Source: Streptomyces sp. WMMB 322 (GTDB taxonomy: Bacteria > Actinomycetota > Actinomycetes > Streptomycetales > Streptomycetaceae). Taken from it: a stretch of DNA of 64,000 nucleotides. Location of the stretch: assembly GCF_900090145.1 (NCBI RefSeq), contig NZ_FMHI01000010.1, positions 62,001 to 126,000 on the forward strand, in the 5' to 3' direction. The notes below the pieces were generated by a model. It saw only the letters and a list, made by a program, of their open reading frames with translations, did not search any database and was not told where the DNA came from. Numbering within the stretch: position 1 is the stretch's first letter; every line of letters starts with the position of its first letter. Made by a program: the position numbers and the translations under genes. Positions 1 to 8,144 of this stretch are shown here, in pieces.

Positions 1-19
1 TCACGCCCGGTCTCCGGGC

Positions 20-43
20 CGGTCCGGGCGTTCAGCCGGACCG
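20..43 (-). terminator. Hairpin downstream of the Rpf/SLT gene
   Basis: A perfect 8-bp stem (positions 20-27 pairing with 36-43, CGGTCCGG/CCGGACCG, 8-nt loop) lies just after the stop codon of the leftward Rpf-type gene. There is no T-run, which is usual for terminators in very GC-rich actinomycetes. Confidence 0.45.
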
Positions 44-57
44 TCCGGCCGGTACCG

Positions 58-1110
58 TCAGTACGGGCCGTTGACGTTGTCGATCGAACCGTACCTGGCT
101 GCCGCGTAATTGCAGGCGGCCACGATGTTCGCGACGGGGTCGGTCATGCTCCAGGAAGTGCCCTCGACGTGGTACGAGTCGAAGGTGGGCTTGATGGTCT
201 GCAGCAGACCCTTTGACGGGGTGCCGTTCTGGGCATTGATGTCCCAGTTGTTGACGGCATTCGGATTGCCGCCGGACTCCCGGATGATGTTGCGCTTGAT
301 TCCGTCGTAAGTACCGGGAATGTTCTTGGACTTCATGATGTCCAGGGCCTCGCGAATCCAGCCGTCGAGGTTGTTCCCGTACTTCGAGCCGGACGAGTGC
401 ACGCCGCCGGCCTGCGGTGCCTTGGCGCCGCCCTGCGGCTGCGAGCCCGAGGCCTGTGCCTTGCCGGAGAGGCTGAGCTTCTGTCCGGGGTGGATCAGGT
501 CGGGGTCCGAGCCGACGGTCTTCCGGTTGACCTGGTACAGCTTCTGCCAGCCGCCCTTGGTGTCGTGGTCGCGGGCGATGCCGCTGAGGGTGTCGCCGGG
601 CACGACGGTGTACTTCTCGCCGCTCTTCGGGCCGTCCTTCTTCGCCTTGTCGGCCTTTGCGGCCTTCTTGGCCCGGCCGGACTTCTCCGCGGAGTCGCCG
701 GACAGGTCCGGAGCGGCACTGTCCCGGCTCAGACCGGCCTTGGGGCCGCAGGACGGCCAGGCCCCCGGGCCCTGGCTGTCGAGCACCTTCTCGGCCACGC
801 GGATCTGCTCCTGCTTGGTGGCCTGGTCGGCGCGCGGAGCGTATTCCGTGCCTCCGTTGGCGGACCAGGTGCCCGGGGTGAACTGAAGGCCGCCGTAGTA
901 GCCGTTGCCGGAATTCATGGACCAGTTGCCCGAGGCCTCGCACTGGGCGACCTTGTCCCAGGTGTCCACGGAGGCCGCGTTCGCGGTTCCGGAGCCGACG
1001 AACGGAAGGGCGAGGCCCGCACCGCCCGCGGTGATGGCGAGCGAAGTGCGCGAAACTCTGCGCGAGATGGGGCGATTGGACTGACGACGGTGTCGACCGC
1101 GTCCGGACAT
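58..1110 (-). CDS. Secreted resuscitation-promoting-factor-type transglycosylase with LysM and C-terminal SLT-like domain
   Basis: This 350-residue exported protein probably cleaves peptidoglycan during spore germination or growth. A twin-Arg-like basic start and hydrophobic stretch end in a signal-peptidase site near residue 46 (TANA/A). Residues about 47-122 are an Rpf domain (WDKVAQCEASGNW, presumed catalytic Glu58). A Lys/Ala-rich linker follows, then a LysM domain at about 167-215 (YTVVPGDTLSGIA), and residues about 245-350 form a lysozyme/SLT-like domain with the motif IIRESGGNP (Glu278). Having two glycan-cleaving domains in one chain is more than a plain Rpf protein has. The start at 1110 is chosen because GAGAGGA precedes it; an upstream in-frame extension would run into the riboswitch. 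Expression is expected to be controlled by the c-di-AMP riboswitch directly upstream. Confidence 0.93.
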   Translation of the reverse strand: MSGRGRHRRQSNRPISRRVSRTSLAITAGGAGLALPFVGSGTANAASVDTWDKVAQCEASGNWSMNSGNGYYGGLQFTPGTWSANGGTEYAPRADQATKQEQIRVAEKVLDSQGPGAWPSCGPKAGLSRDSAAPDLSGDSAEKSGRAKKAAKADKAKKDGPKSGEKYTVVPGDTLSGIARDHDTKGGWQKLYQVNRKTVGSDPDLIHPGQKLSLSGKAQASGSQPQGGAKAPQAGGVHSSGSKYGNNLDGWIREALDIMKSKNIPGTYDGIKRNIIRESGGNPNAVNNWDINAQNGTPSKGLLQTIKPTFDSYHVEGTSWSMTDPVANIVAACNYAAARYGSIDNVNGPY

Positions 1111-1132
1111 AGGGCAGTTCCTCTCCTGCGCC

Positions 1133-1320
1133 TGCGGGGTGAGCTGTCGGATTCGGGCTGGAGCCGCCCGGCCGCAGCGAATGCGAGGGGGCATTCGCGT
1201 GCGGCTTCACCCCTAGCCGTGCGTTTCCTCGTGGGTGCGAAACGCGCGGCACTTACCTGGGTCCCCCGCTCCTGCCGGACTGGGATTGCGTGATTTCCGC
1301 CGGCCGGTGGCAGGATTCGG
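1133..1320 (-). promoter_or_regulatory. ydaO/yuaA-type cyclic di-AMP riboswitch
   Basis: The leader of the Rpf-type gene, read on the minus strand, carries the conserved blocks of the actinobacterial ydaO riboswitch in order: CCGAATCCTGCCACC at its 5' end, GGCAGGAGCGGGGGACCCA, the TAGGGGTGAAGCCGC block, then GGCCGGGC and the 3' block CCGAATCCGACAGCTCACC, ending about 20 nt before the ribosome binding site. This class senses c-di-AMP and is known to sit in front of rpf and other wall-hydrolase genes in Streptomyces, where ligand binding turns expression down. The identification is from memory of the consensus and was not checked with a covariance model. Confidence 0.9.
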
Positions 1321-1573
1321 CGTTCCGGTGGCGGACCACCGCACGGGAGACGCGGTGGGATTGCACGTTAAACAGAAGAAATTCGCCTCCACAAGAAAGG
1401 CGCAGAATCCACCGGAGGCGAAGATCGTGGGAATTGGCATGTACGGGTTGAGGAGCGCCGTTCCATTCGCCTTGCGGCACAAGGGAATTGAACGGACCGG
1501 GATGCGTGCGACGCCGGTGATGTGATACCCGTCACGTTACTTCTGTGGTGCGAATCACGCGTTCTCCCCGCTT

Positions 1574-2401
1574 TTACGGACCGTTGTGCGCAGGCGCTGC
1601 GGAGCCGGCCGGATCCACTCGGTGATAGCGGCGCTCCGGGCGCCCCGTGGTGCCGTACCGCAGGGTGACGCGGGCGGTTCCCACGGAGACGAAGTGCTCC
1701 AGGTACCGGCGGGCGCTCACCCGGGACAGGCCTGCGCGTCCCGCGCACTCGGACGCGGAAAGGCCCGCGGGACCGGTCTCGGCGTCGAGCGTGGCGCGCA
1801 CCAGTCCGGCCGTCTGTTCCGTGAGCCCCTTGGGCAGCCGCACGCGCCGCCCGTCGGAGCCGGCCGCGGCCTCGTGCGGGCGCAGCGCACCGCCGTCGCT
1901 TCCGCCCCTGTCGCCGGAGGAGCCCGGGCGGCCGGGCTCGTCCGGCTCGCCGCCCGGAGCCGCCGTGTCGCCGAACAGCCGGTCGACGTCCCGCTGTTCC
2001 GGTGCCTGGAGCGCCGCGAGCGCCTCGCGGCGCTCCGCGAACCGGAGCAGCCGCTCCTTCAGCAGCTGCCCCTCGAAGGGCTTGATGACGTACTGCACCG
2101 CGCCGCCGCGCTGCGCGCCGCGCACCGTCTCCGCGTCGCGGGCGGCGGTCACCACCAGCACGTCCGGGCCGTCCTCGGGGGCGCCGGTGCCGCGCAGCTC
2201 GCGCAGGACCTCCAGGCCGGGCAGGTCGGGAAGGTACATGTCGAGCAGTACGAGGTCCGGGCGCAGCTCGCGCACGGCCGTGAGGGCGTCCGTTCCGCTG
2301 TGCACGGCTCCCACCACGGTGAAGCCGGGCACCTGCTCGACGAGGGTGCTGTGCAGCCGGGCGACCATGAAGTCGTCGTCGACGACGAGAACACGGATCA
2401 C
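1574..2401 (-). CDS. CitB/DcuR-type response regulator without an adjacent kinase
   Basis: This 275-residue two-component response regulator begins with a receiver domain: acidic pocket VVDDDF, phospho-acceptor Asp in LVLLDMYLPD, and the conserved Lys in VIKPFE. After a Pro/Gly-rich linker (about residues 145-190) the C-terminal half has a winged-helix region resembling the DNA-binding part of CitB/DpiA regulators (LSASECAGRAGLSRVSARRYLEHF). Such regulators usually control carboxylate uptake and follow their kinase gene in an operon. Here the upstream 450 bp hold no kinase, so it is an orphan in this window. The GTG at 2401 is chosen because GGGAGGAGG lies 6-8 nt upstream; the open frame further upstream is low-complexity and probably not translated. 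Confidence 0.88.
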   Translation of the reverse strand: MIRVLVVDDDFMVARLHSTLVEQVPGFTVVGAVHSGTDALTAVRELRPDLVLLDMYLPDLPGLEVLRELRGTGAPEDGPDVLVVTAARDAETVRGAQRGGAVQYVIKPFEGQLLKERLLRFAERREALAALQAPEQRDVDRLFGDTAAPGGEPDEPGRPGSSGDRGGSDGGALRPHEAAAGSDGRRVRLPKGLTEQTAGLVRATLDAETGPAGLSASECAGRAGLSRVSARRYLEHFVSVGTARVTLRYGTTGRPERRYHRVDPAGSAAPAHNGP

Positions 2402-2851
2402 GGCTGCCTCCTCCCGCCGCGCCGGATGTGCGGCTCGGGTGCGAATCGGGTGCACAGGGTGCAAGGGGTGTACGGGTGCTACGGGTCGACGGCTGCGCCT
2501 CACCGGTGCGGTCGGCGGCCCGGGAGGACCGCGCGGACGCAGGAAACCATGCCCGACGCGGGGGTTCCGCACCAAGCCGTGCGACCGGAACCGTGCGGCC
2601 GGAGCCGTGCTGCCGGAGCCGTGACCGAGCCGCACAGGGGCAGCGCGGTGGCCGCACGGCATCGGGCACCCACATGCGGGGCGGCCGGGCAGCAGGCCGG
2701 CCGGACCACCGGGCAACCGGACCACGGGGCCATCGGGCAACCGGGAAGCCGGGCCACCGAAGGGAGCCGGTCGGGCCCCGCGGTCAGGCTCCTGCTCGCC
2801 CCGGCCTTACGGCGCGTCCCAGCCTCTCCTCCGCACCCCGCGGCCGGCTGG
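2402..2851. other. 450-bp intergenic stretch with short imperfect repeats
   Basis: No convincing gene is seen. The stretch holds short degenerate repeats, such as GGGTGCACAGGGTGCAAGG near 2445-2465, two copies of GCCGGAGCCGTG near 2597-2623 and a run of variants of CCGGGCAACCGG near 2700-2745. Open frames here read as Arg/Pro-rich noise on both strands. Confidence 0.5.
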
Positions 2852-3769
2852 TCACTTCATCCCGTACGTGACTCCCGTCAGCCGTTCCGAGACCGCCCAC
2901 AGCTGCGCCGCCGCGATGTCGTTGCGTGCCCACGGGGCCCGCCGGGCCGGGCCGGGACCGCCGCGGACCCCCAGGATCCGCGGACCGTAGAAGGAGTCTC
3001 CGTGCACGTACGGCGCCGTCGCCGCGTACAGGACCGGCGCCGCACCCTGGTCGGCGGAGGCGCCGGCCACGTCGGTGAACAGCCGAGTGAGGCGCTCCAG
3101 CCCCGCCCGGCCCGCCAGCCGCGGCCCCTTGGCCTGGAGTTCGGTCCGTGCATAGCCGGGGTGGGCGGACGTGACGGTCAGGTCGAGCCCTTCACGGTCG
3201 GCGCGGTGGGCCAGCTCCCGCACGAAGAGCAGGTTGGCCGTCTTCGAGGCGCCGTAGGCGAGCAGGGGACGGTAGCGGCGCTCGCAGCCGAGGTCGTTCA
3301 TGTCGATGTTGGACAGGAAGTGGGCCATGCTCGCGACCGTCACCACCCGCGCGCGGGGCGCGGCGGCGAGCCTGTCCAGCAGCAGCCCCGTGAGAGCGAA
3401 GTGGCCGAGGTGGTTCACGCCGAGATGCGTCTCGAAGCCGTCGGTGGTCCGCCCGTAGGGAACCGCCATCAACCCCCCGTTGTTGACCAGCAGATCGAGC
3501 CGTCTGTACGGCAGCGCGTCCGCGAACTCCCGTACGGACGCCAGGTCCGCAAGGTCCAGCAGCCGCAACTCCGCACGCGCCTCCGGCACTTGGGAGAGCA
3601 GTCGGTCCAGTGCCGCGGCGCCGCGCTGCTCGCTGCGGCACGCCAGCACCACGCGGGCGCCGCGCCGCGCCAGTTCGCGCGCAGTCACGTAGCCGATGCC
3701 GCTGTTGGCGCCCGTCACCACCACGCTACGCCCGCTCTGGTCCGGGATGCTGCGCGCTGTCCAGCTCAT
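2852..3769 (-). CDS. Short-chain dehydrogenase/reductase, retinol-dehydrogenase-like
   Basis: This 305-residue classical-extended SDR should be a soluble NAD(P)-dependent oxidoreductase. The cofactor motif TGANSGIG is near residue 20. The structural NNAG motif is present as NNGG. The catalytic Ser is in VTVASMAHF and the Tyr/Lys pair is in YGASKTANLLF. The overall pattern (long C-terminal part, PWARN and LWAVSERLTG near the end) resembles bacterial proteins annotated as retinol dehydrogenase or protochlorophyllide-reductase-like. The true substrate cannot be read from sequence. It stands alone, with a weak ribosome binding site, between the response regulator and the pca operon. Confidence 0.88.
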   Translation of the reverse strand: MSWTARSIPDQSGRSVVVTGANSGIGYVTARELARRGARVVLACRSEQRGAAALDRLLSQVPEARAELRLLDLADLASVREFADALPYRRLDLLVNNGGLMAVPYGRTTDGFETHLGVNHLGHFALTGLLLDRLAAAPRARVVTVASMAHFLSNIDMNDLGCERRYRPLLAYGASKTANLLFVRELAHRADREGLDLTVTSAHPGYARTELQAKGPRLAGRAGLERLTRLFTDVAGASADQGAAPVLYAATAPYVHGDSFYGPRILGVRGGPGPARRAPWARNDIAAAQLWAVSERLTGVTYGMK

Positions 3770-3838
3770 GCGACTCAGCGTATGGCGGGCGGACGGAGTG
3801 CGCGAGGGAGCCGGGGAGCCCCGGCAGCGGCAGGCTGT

Positions 3839-3859
3839 CCGCCGCCGTGCCGGCGGCGG
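3839..3859 (-). terminator. Hairpin terminator of the pca operon
   Basis: A perfect 9-bp stem (CCGCCGCCG/CGGCGGCGG) with a 3-nt loop starts 8 nt after the stop codon of pcaD. It has no T-run. Confidence 0.6.
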
Positions 3860-3866
3860 ACCGGGA

Positions 3867-4709
3867 TCACCGCCGGTCCGCCTGGCCGGGCACCCCTTCG
3901 TGGTGTACGACCAGGGCCGAGGTGACCGGGTCGGGGCACTCGGCGTTGGCCAGATGCGCGGCCCCTGCCACCTCCACCAGGGCGGCGCCCGGGATGCCGT
4001 CGGTGATCTCGCGGGCGTGGGAGGGCGGCGTGGCGGGATCGAGGCGCCCGGCGACGGCGAGGGTCGGGACCGTCACCTCGGCGAGCCGGTCGCGCAGGTC
4101 GAACGAGGCGAGGGCGTCGCAGCAGGCCGCGTACCCGGCGGCATCCGTGCAGCGCAGGTCCTCCAGCATCGCCGTCCCGTGCGGTGTGCTCCCGTACTCG
4201 GCGGAGAACCACACGCCCGACCGGGAGGCGATCATGGACTCGGTGCCGTCCGCGCGCACGGCCGCCGCACGCTCACGCCAGACGGAGGGCTCCCCGAAGC
4301 GTGCCGAGGAGCAGATCACGGAGAGGGTCGTCAGCCGCTCGGGATGGTGCACCGCGAGGTGGAGGCCGACGGCGCCGCCCAGCGAGACACCGGCGTAGGC
4401 GAAGCGCTCCCAGCCCCGGGCGTCGGCCGCGCGGAGCACCAGTTCGGCGAGGTGCCCCACCGTGGCGGTGCCGTCGGTGGGGATCAGTTCGCTGGAGGAG
4501 CCCGCCATCGGTTCGGCGGGGGAGGCCCCGTGTCCCGGAAGGTCCCAGCGCAGCACCTGGTGGGTGCGGATCAGCGCGGGCAGCTGCGGTTCCCACAGGG
4601 CCAGCGAGGTGCCCAGGGAGGGGCCGAGAATCATCGGTCTGCCGTCGGCCGGTCCGTCGACCCGGTGGTAGGGGAGTGGTGCGGTGGCGGGATGTGCGGG
4701 AGCGGACAC
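3867..4709 (-). CDS. pcaD: 3-oxoadipate enol-lactonase
   Basis: This 280-residue alpha/beta hydrolase should hydrolyse 3-oxoadipate enol-lactone to 3-oxoadipate in the protocatechuate branch of the beta-ketoadipate pathway. The nucleophile elbow is GVSLGG, the acid is expected in GRLDPATPP and the catalytic His in GAAHLANAE. The oxyanion region reads GPSLGTSLALWEPQ. In S. coelicolor and many relatives this activity is fused to the decarboxylase PcaC (PcaL); here the protein stops right after the hydrolase domain and no pcaC follows. The start is a GTG at 4709 with GGAG about nine bases upstream. It is the last gene of the leftward pcaHGBD operon, 93 bp after pcaB. Confidence 0.93.
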   Translation of the reverse strand: MSAPAHPATAPLPYHRVDGPADGRPMILGPSLGTSLALWEPQLPALIRTHQVLRWDLPGHGASPAEPMAGSSSELIPTDGTATVGHLAELVLRAADARGWERFAYAGVSLGGAVGLHLAVHHPERLTTLSVICSSARFGEPSVWRERAAAVRADGTESMIASRSGVWFSAEYGSTPHGTAMLEDLRCTDAAGYAACCDALASFDLRDRLAEVTVPTLAVAGRLDPATPPSHAREITDGIPGAALVEVAGAAHLANAECPDPVTSALVVHHEGVPGQADRR

Positions 4710-4802
4710 GGTGATGTCTCCGGGGCTGCTTGAGCTGCGGGGCGAGCCGCGTCCGCTGTCGCCGGGCGAGGCGGGGGATGGGATTCCGATGCCGATGGTC
4801 TG

Positions 4803-6509
4803 TCACCGCTCTCGTTCGGGGCCTGCTGCGTCGTCTGCTCCGCCGTGACCTTCCCGGCTCCGGCTTCCGTGATTCTCCGCGTCCTGAGCGGTACCGGGCC
4901 CTTGCGGGGGCCCGAACCCCTGCTCGGACGCGCGCACGGGCGCCGCCCGGCGCCGCAGCGCGCGGTCGGTGAGGGCGGGCGCGGAGCCCGTGTAGTGCGT
5001 CGGGTCCGTCAGGTCCCTCAGCCGGTCCCTGGAGAGCATCTCGCGCAGGGCCGGCTCTTCCTCCTCGAGGGCCTCGTCCAGCGTGATGCCCTCGTCCACG
5101 GCCATCCTGGAGGCGGCGTCGAGGAGCTTGCGGGCACGGGCGCGGCCGAGGAGAGGGCCGAGGGCGGCGGTGAAGCGCTCGCTGACGATCAGGCCCTCGG
5201 TGAGGGCGAGGTGTTCGTGCATGCGGTACGGGAACACCTGGAGCGCTCCGGCCAGTTCGGCCGCCTCATGGGCGGCGCCGCCGGTCAGCCGCAGCAGTTC
5301 GCGCACCGGCTGCCACTCGGCGTGCCAGGCGCCGCCGGGACGCTCGTCCTCCGCGGCGAGCGAGCCCAGCAGCGTGGCGGCGAGGGCGGGCGCCTGACGG
5401 GCGGCCGCGGCGATGAGCGTGGCCCGGACGGGGTTGGTCTTGTGCGGCATCGCGGACGAGCTGCCGCCGTCGCCCTCGCTCACCTCGCCGATCTCGCTGC
5501 GCGAGAGCACCAGCACGTCCGCGGCGAACTTGCCCAGCGCGCCGCATGCGAAGGCGCAGGCCGACGCCAGGTCGGCGACGGGCGTGCGCAGCGTGTGCCA
5601 GGGCAGCGCCGGTTCGGCGAGCGGCAGTTCACGCGCGTACGCGGCCAGCAGCCTGATCCCGAGGTCGGTGGCGGGAACGCCGTGGGCGGCGCCCTGCGGG
5701 GACTCCGACTCCGGTCCGTGGCTGCCCGGGCCGCTCCTCGGGGCCGTGCCGTCGCCGTCCGTTCCGGTGTGCGAGTCCGCTTCGGCGTATGCCGCGAAAG
5801 CCGCCAGCGTGCCCGCCGCACCGCCCAGTTGGACGGGGAGGGCGGCCCGTGCCGCCGCGAGCCGGTCGTGGGCGTCCAGGACGAGGCTGCGCCAGCCGGC
5901 GACCTTGAGGCCGAAGGTCGTGGGCACCGCGTGCTGGGTCAGCGTCCGCCCCGGCATGGGGGTGTCGCGGTGCTCGGCGGCCATCATGGCCAGCTCGCGC
6001 GCGGTGCGGTCCAGGTCCGGCAGGACCGTGTCCAGCGTGCGGGCGGCGACCAGCATCAGGGCGGTGTCGAGGATGTCCTGGCTGGTGGCGCCCCGGTGCA
6101 CGTACGGCGCGGCGTCACGTCCGACGGCGTCGGTCAGGTCCGCGACCAGCGGGATGACGGGATTGCCGCCGGAGCGGGCACGCAGTGCCAGCCCGCGTGC
6201 GTCGAAGCGTTCCGCGCGTGCGGCCTCGGTCACCTCCGAGGCGACGGACGCGGGAGCCAGCCCCAGACCGGCCTGCGCCCGCGTGAGCGCGGCCTCGGCG
6301 TCCAGGAGTGCCTGGAGAACCGCGGCGTCGCCCGTGCCGGACTCCGCGCCCGAACCGGCCCTCGCCGGTGTCAGGAGTCCGACGTCCTCCGGTCCGCGGG
6401 CGGGGCGGTCACCCCGCCCCGGACCGGGGCCTCGTTCACTGGAAGTCAAGGAAAACGGTCTCCTTCTCGCCCTGAAGCCGGATGTCGAAGCGGTACGAGC
6501 CTGTGGCAC
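4803..6509 (-). CDS. pcaB: 3-carboxy-cis,cis-muconate cycloisomerase (start uncertain)
   Basis: This fumarase/aspartase-superfamily enzyme converts 3-carboxy-cis,cis-muconate to 4-carboxymuconolactone. The superfamily signature GSSSAMPHKTNPVRA is intact, as are the TSQDILDTA and LTQHAVPTT regions. A Ser/Gly-rich insert of about 40 residues follows ADSHTGTDGDG. The conserved PcaB N-terminus (EDVGLLTPARAG) begins about 15 codons after the pcaG stop, but no ATG, GTG or TTG lies in frame between. Options are a GTG inside pcaG at 6509 (used here), a CTG at 6374 with GGAGG eleven bases upstream, or a GTG at 6439 that overlaps the pcaG stop but is in another frame and reads only 22 codons. The body of the gene is certain; its 5' end is not. 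Confidence 0.85.
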   Translation of the reverse strand: MPQARTASTSGFRARRRPFSLTSSERGPGPGRGDRPARGPEDVGLLTPARAGSGAESGTGDAAVLQALLDAEAALTRAQAGLGLAPASVASEVTEAARAERFDARGLALRARSGGNPVIPLVADLTDAVGRDAAPYVHRGATSQDILDTALMLVAARTLDTVLPDLDRTARELAMMAAEHRDTPMPGRTLTQHAVPTTFGLKVAGWRSLVLDAHDRLAAARAALPVQLGGAAGTLAAFAAYAEADSHTGTDGDGTAPRSGPGSHGPESESPQGAAHGVPATDLGIRLLAAYARELPLAEPALPWHTLRTPVADLASACAFACGALGKFAADVLVLSRSEIGEVSEGDGGSSSAMPHKTNPVRATLIAAAARQAPALAATLLGSLAAEDERPGGAWHAEWQPVRELLRLTGGAAHEAAELAGALQVFPYRMHEHLALTEGLIVSERFTAALGPLLGRARARKLLDAASRMAVDEGITLDEALEEEEPALREMLSRDRLRDLTDPTHYTGSAPALTDRALRRRAAPVRASEQGFGPPQGPGTAQDAENHGSRSREGHGGADDAAGPERER

Positions 6510-7032
6510 GTTCAGCCGTTGCCACCAGGGTCTCGCGCCGTTCTGCATCGAGCGAGGCGAGAAGCGGGTCGTCGGCGTGCGCCTGAGTGTCCCCCGGAAA
6601 GTACACGCGGGTGAAGAGGTGGTGCAGCAGCCCGCGCGCGAAGACACACACACTGATGTACGGGGCGTGGCCCGTGCGAGCGCCGGGGCGGAGGGTGCGG
6701 GCGGTCCAGTGCCCGTCCGCGTCGGTCGGCACGCGTGCGAAACCGGTGAAGTCCACGCCGTTGCGGCCGAGATGGCCCCCGTCGACCGGGTCGCGCCGCA
6801 TCGAGCCGGGCGCCCCGGCGAGGTCTCCGTCGGGGCCGGCCTGCCACAGCTCGATGAGCGCGTCCGGCACGGGTGCGCCCGAACCGTCGTAGACGTGTCC
6901 GTGCACGGTGACGGTGCCCTCGCTGCCCGCGGGTGCCACGTCGCCGCCGCCCGGGAAGGGCAGGGCGTAGCCGTAGAAGGGGCCCACGGTGTGGGACGGG
7001 GTCGGCTGCAGGGGGATGTGTGCGTCGGTCAT
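6436..7032 (-). CDS. pcaG: Protocatechuate 3,4-dioxygenase alpha subunit
   Basis: This 198-residue intradiol dioxygenase subunit pairs with PcaH to open the ring of protocatechuate. The family signature LIELWQAGPDG and the opening motif TPSHTVGPFYGYAL are clear, and the alpha subunit keeps APYISVCVFARGLLHHLFTR but lacks the iron-binding His-x-His of the beta subunit, as usual. The ATG at 7032 shares one base with the pcaH stop codon (TGATG), so the two subunits are probably translationally coupled. Confidence 0.95.
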   Translation of the reverse strand: MTDAHIPLQPTPSHTVGPFYGYALPFPGGGDVAPAGSEGTVTVHGHVYDGSGAPVPDALIELWQAGPDGDLAGAPGSMRRDPVDGGHLGRNGVDFTGFARVPTDADGHWTARTLRPGARTGHAPYISVCVFARGLLHHLFTRVYFPGDTQAHADDPLLASLDAERRETLVATAERATGSYRFDIRLQGEKETVFLDFQ

Positions 7033-7799
7033 CAGCGGCCCTCCTCGATCCAGGTGGCGGACGGTCCGTCGAGGACGATGTCCCAGCGGTAGCCCAGTGA
7101 CCATTCGGAGCGGGACAGCTCGTGGTCGTACTGGGCGACGAGTGCCTGCCGGGCCCGCTCCTCGGTGACGGACTGCAGGATCGGATCGTGGGCGAAGAGC
7201 GGGTCGCCCGGGAAGTACATCTGCGTCACGAGGCGCTGGGTGAACGCCGTGCCGAAGAGCGAGAAGTGGATGTGGGCTGGGCGCCAGGCGTTCTCGTGGT
7301 TCCGCCACGGGTAGGCGCCGGGCTTGATGGTGGTGAAGGTGTAGCTCCCGTCGTCGCCGGTCAGGGTGCGTCCGACTCCGGTGAAGTTCGGGTCCAGCGG
7401 CGCGGGGTGCTGGTCGCGCAGGTGCGCGTAGCGTCCCGACGCGTTGGCCTGCCACAGCTCGATGAGCTGCCCGCGCACGGGGCGCCCGGCGCCGTCCAGC
7501 AGCCGGCCGGAGACGGTGATGCGCTCGCCGAGCGGCTCGCCGGTGTGCCGCGTCGTCAGGTCGTTGTCGGTGTCGGTGACGTCGGTGTGCCCGAAGACCG
7601 GCCCGTGCAGTTCGACGGTCTCCGGGTCGGGCCGCACGGGGACGAGCGGCTGCTTCGGGTACCGGAGCATGCTGCTGCGGTAGGGGGCGTAGTTGCGGGA
7701 GGGGTGGTGGGCGGCCGGGGCTCCGGCGGCGCGTGACTTCTCGTACGCGTCGCGCAGTTCGGCGATCTCGCGGTCGATGTCTTGCTGGGTGAGGGGCAT
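7032..7799 (-). CDS. pcaH: Protocatechuate 3,4-dioxygenase beta subunit
   Basis: This 255-residue subunit carries the non-haem Fe(III) site. The intradiol signature LIELWQANASGRY is followed by GAYPWRN and WRPAHIHFSLFG, which supply the iron Tyr and the His-x-His pair. The characteristic N-terminal element HPSRNYAPYRSSMLRYP is present. The ATG at 7799 is preceded by AGGAG at 8 nt. A Ser-rich open frame upstream is only a translation of an 18-bp tandem repeat and is not part of the protein. It is the first gene of the pcaHGBD operon. Confidence 0.95.
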   Translation of the reverse strand: MPLTQQDIDREIAELRDAYEKSRAAGAPAAHHPSRNYAPYRSSMLRYPKQPLVPVRPDPETVELHGPVFGHTDVTDTDNDLTTRHTGEPLGERITVSGRLLDGAGRPVRGQLIELWQANASGRYAHLRDQHPAPLDPNFTGVGRTLTGDDGSYTFTTIKPGAYPWRNHENAWRPAHIHFSLFGTAFTQRLVTQMYFPGDPLFAHDPILQSVTEERARQALVAQYDHELSRSEWSLGYRWDIVLDGPSATWIEEGR

Positions 7800-7833
7800 G
7801 GACGAGCTCCTGTCGGTGCTCCTCGTGGACGAG

Positions 7834-7887
7834 GACGCGGACGAGGACTGGGACGCGGACGAGGACTGGGACACGGTCGAGGACCGG
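7834..7887. repeat. 18-bp tandem repeat in the pcaH leader
   Basis: Two identical copies of an 18-bp unit (GACGCGGACGAGGACTGG) at 7834-7851 and 7852-7869 are followed by a degenerate third copy to 7887, and looser GGAC-rich sequence continues to about 7930. It lies between the pcaH start and the operator, so it would be part of the pcaH transcript leader. Confidence 0.75.
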
Positions 7888-8000
7888 GACACGAGGACTG
7901 GGACGGGACGGGGCTCGGGACCGGGCCGGGACGAGGAGGGGGACTGACTGGAGGGCGGTGGCGGGTGCTGTCGCGGTTGTCCGGCTGTGGCTGCCTGGCA

Positions 8001-8026
8001 GAATTAATCAGTGTGCTGACTAATTC
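8001..8026. promoter_or_regulatory. Palindromic operator, probable PcaV site
   Basis: GAATTAATCAG, four bases, then CTGACTAATTC form an inverted repeat with 10 of 11 arm positions matching. It is the only AT-rich spot in the divergent pcaH-pcaV region and has the length and symmetry of a MarR-family site. The neighbouring gene encodes a PcaV-like MarR repressor. Confidence 0.75.
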
Positions 8027-8144
8027 GGCCAGGTGCTCCTGACGCTGCCACTCCCGTTCGGGACCGTCAAGGGGCAGGGATGACGCAGGGCGGAGCGGGA
8101 AGGGCTCGACACCCTGTGCCGCAGGAGGCAAGAATCAGTCAGTG

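Noticed and set aside
32..1252. Long open frame overlapping the Rpf-type gene in another frame, and long plus-strand frames opposite it
   Set aside because: Arg/His/Pro-rich translation typical of shadow frames in very GC-rich DNA; the overlapping frame has domains and a signal peptide.
2402..2740. In-frame N-terminal extension of the response regulator
   Set aside because: Low-complexity His/Pro/Arg translation from short repeats; the receiver domain starts exactly at the GTG with a strong ribosome binding site.
7800..7892. Ser-rich N-terminal extension of PcaH
   Set aside because: It is a translation of an 18-bp tandem repeat and lies before a good ribosome binding site and the conserved start.
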